A DNA stretch of 64,000 bases, from assembly GCF_023634805.2 (NCBI RefSeq), contig NZ_CP106881.1, positions 186,001 through 250,000 on the forward strand. Reading direction: 5' to 3'. Source of the DNA: Comamonas endophytica (lineage in GTDB: Bacteria; Pseudomonadota; Gammaproteobacteria; Burkholderiales; Burkholderiaceae_C). The notes beneath the pieces are model-generated. The model made no database searches, was not told the DNA's origin, and saw nothing but the letters and a program-made list of their open reading frames with translations. The position numbers were made by a program, and so were the translations under genes. Below are positions 63,560 to 64,000 of this stretch, one piece after another; position 1 is the first letter of the stretch; each line of letters starts with the position of its first letter.

Positions 63560-64000
63560 TCAGAACCGGCGATCGGCTCCCACCATGGTCATGGCCTTGA
63601 CCTGTTGCGGCAGCGGGTTCGATTCCGCGGCGGTCTGCGTCAGGCGCGTGTCGATGCGCAGGTCCGCGTTCAGGACCATGGTTTGCGCATCCTGCCCCAG
63701 CTGCAGCTTGTAGCTGCCCGGCGCCACCACCCAGGCCTTGGCCGCGGTGTCATAGCTTGCCAGCGAGCGCGTGTTGAGCGGCATCGACACGGCCTTGCTT
63801 TCGCCCGGCTCGAGCCAGAGCTTGGTGAAGGCCTGGAGGCTGCGCACGCTGCCATCCGGGCGCGTCACATACAGCTGCGGCACGGCGTAGCCCGCCAGCT
63901 TGCCGGTGTTGGAGACATTCACCAGCACGCGGGCGTCGCCGCCGCTGCGCAGCAGCTCGGTGTCCGCCACCGTCAGGCCGGCAAAGCTGAACGTCGTGTA
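63560..64000 (-). CDS. GH3-family beta-glucosidase, C-terminal part (cut by window edge)
   Basis: Only the last 146 residues are visible. They form the fibronectin type III-like domain that ends GH3 beta-glucosidases such as BglX. It opens at the window edge with 'YTTFSFAGLTVADTELL' and continues with 'NTGKLAGYAVPQLYVTRPDG', 'FTKLWLEPGESKAVSMPLNT' and 'YKLQLGQDAQTMV', all diagnostic for this domain. The catalytic barrel lies outside the window. The frame has no start inside the window except a chance ATG. A terminator follows the stop. Confidence 0.9.
   Translation of the reverse strand, partial: YTTFSFAGLTVADTELLRSGGDARVLVNVSNTGKLAGYAVPQLYVTRPDGSVRSLQAFTKLWLEPGESKAVSMPLNTRSLASYDTAAKAWVVAPGSYKLQLGQDAQTMVLNADLRIDTRLTQTAAESNPLPQQVKAMTMVGADRRF

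Overview
The window is GC-rich, densely coded chromosomal DNA from a betaproteobacterium, most likely family Comamonadaceae (Comamonas/Delftia-like). Three things support this: a protocatechuate 4,5-cleavage operon with the gene order known from Comamonas (pmdUKEFDABC), several orphan tripartite-tricarboxylate (Bug-type) solute receptors, and a CysI/DUF934/CysH/CysD/CysN sulfate assimilation operon. Nearly all of it reads as ordinary core or catabolic chromosome. The one clearly foreign stretch lies about 54.96-59.68 kb, just downstream of a tRNA-Pro gene.

Layout. 0-5.5 kb: a divergent LysR regulator (cut by the window edge) faces a pirin / YcaC-like hydrolase / YtcJ-like amidohydrolase / MFS exporter gene set. 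5.6-8.9 kb: a hypothetical protein, NhaR, a small membrane protein, a universal stress protein and a 2OG-Fe dioxygenase. 9.0-14.3 kb: glucarate dehydratase plus a Bug receptor, divergent from a GntR regulator, with a perfect 18-bp palindrome between them; a second Bug receptor and a TauD-like dioxygenase follow. 14.3-16.1 kb: a divergent HxlR regulator and MFS transporter. 16.1-29.4 kb: an aromatic acid catabolic region with pobA and an IclR regulator (two tandem operators), a LysR regulator and a third Bug receptor (LysR box between them), an aldo/keto reductase and the eight-gene pmd operon. Together these would take 4-hydroxybenzoate through protocatechuate to pyruvate and oxaloacetate.

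29.4-45.6 kb: a secreted protein, an acyl-CoA ligase, a small HExxH protein translationally coupled to the helicase HrpA, ArgA, a GST, RluE, then a coupled minus-strand array (Sbp, a 66-aa ORF, a VOC protein, a CysB-family regulator), YggX, a glycine riboswitch in front of a YicG-type membrane protein, and full-length MnmC. 45.6-54.9 kb: the cys operon (APS route, no CysJ and no CysC in view), FdxA, a flavoprotein ferredoxin reductase, phosphatidylserine decarboxylase, an IF-1 paralogue and tRNA-Pro(TGG).

54.96-59.68 kb: an accessory segment bounded by two inverted IS30-family remnants. It holds a frameshifted IS1182-type transposase, a hypothetical protein, a zinc alcohol/formaldehyde dehydrogenase interrupted by one in-frame amber codon, and a truncated second dehydrogenase. 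59.8-64 kb: a Na+/H+ antiporter-like protein, a small secreted protein, a ClC chloride transporter and the C-terminal end of a GH3 beta-glucosidase cut by the window edge. REP-like inverted repeats sharing a CGTTCG...GAGCC...TCGAAG core occur at three intergenic sites.

I see no CRISPR array, phage module or obvious defence island. The most interesting unexplained items are the coupled Sbp/small-ORF/VOC/CysB array, the riboswitch with a partial second aptamer, the pirin/amidohydrolase cluster, and the operator set of the aromatic region.
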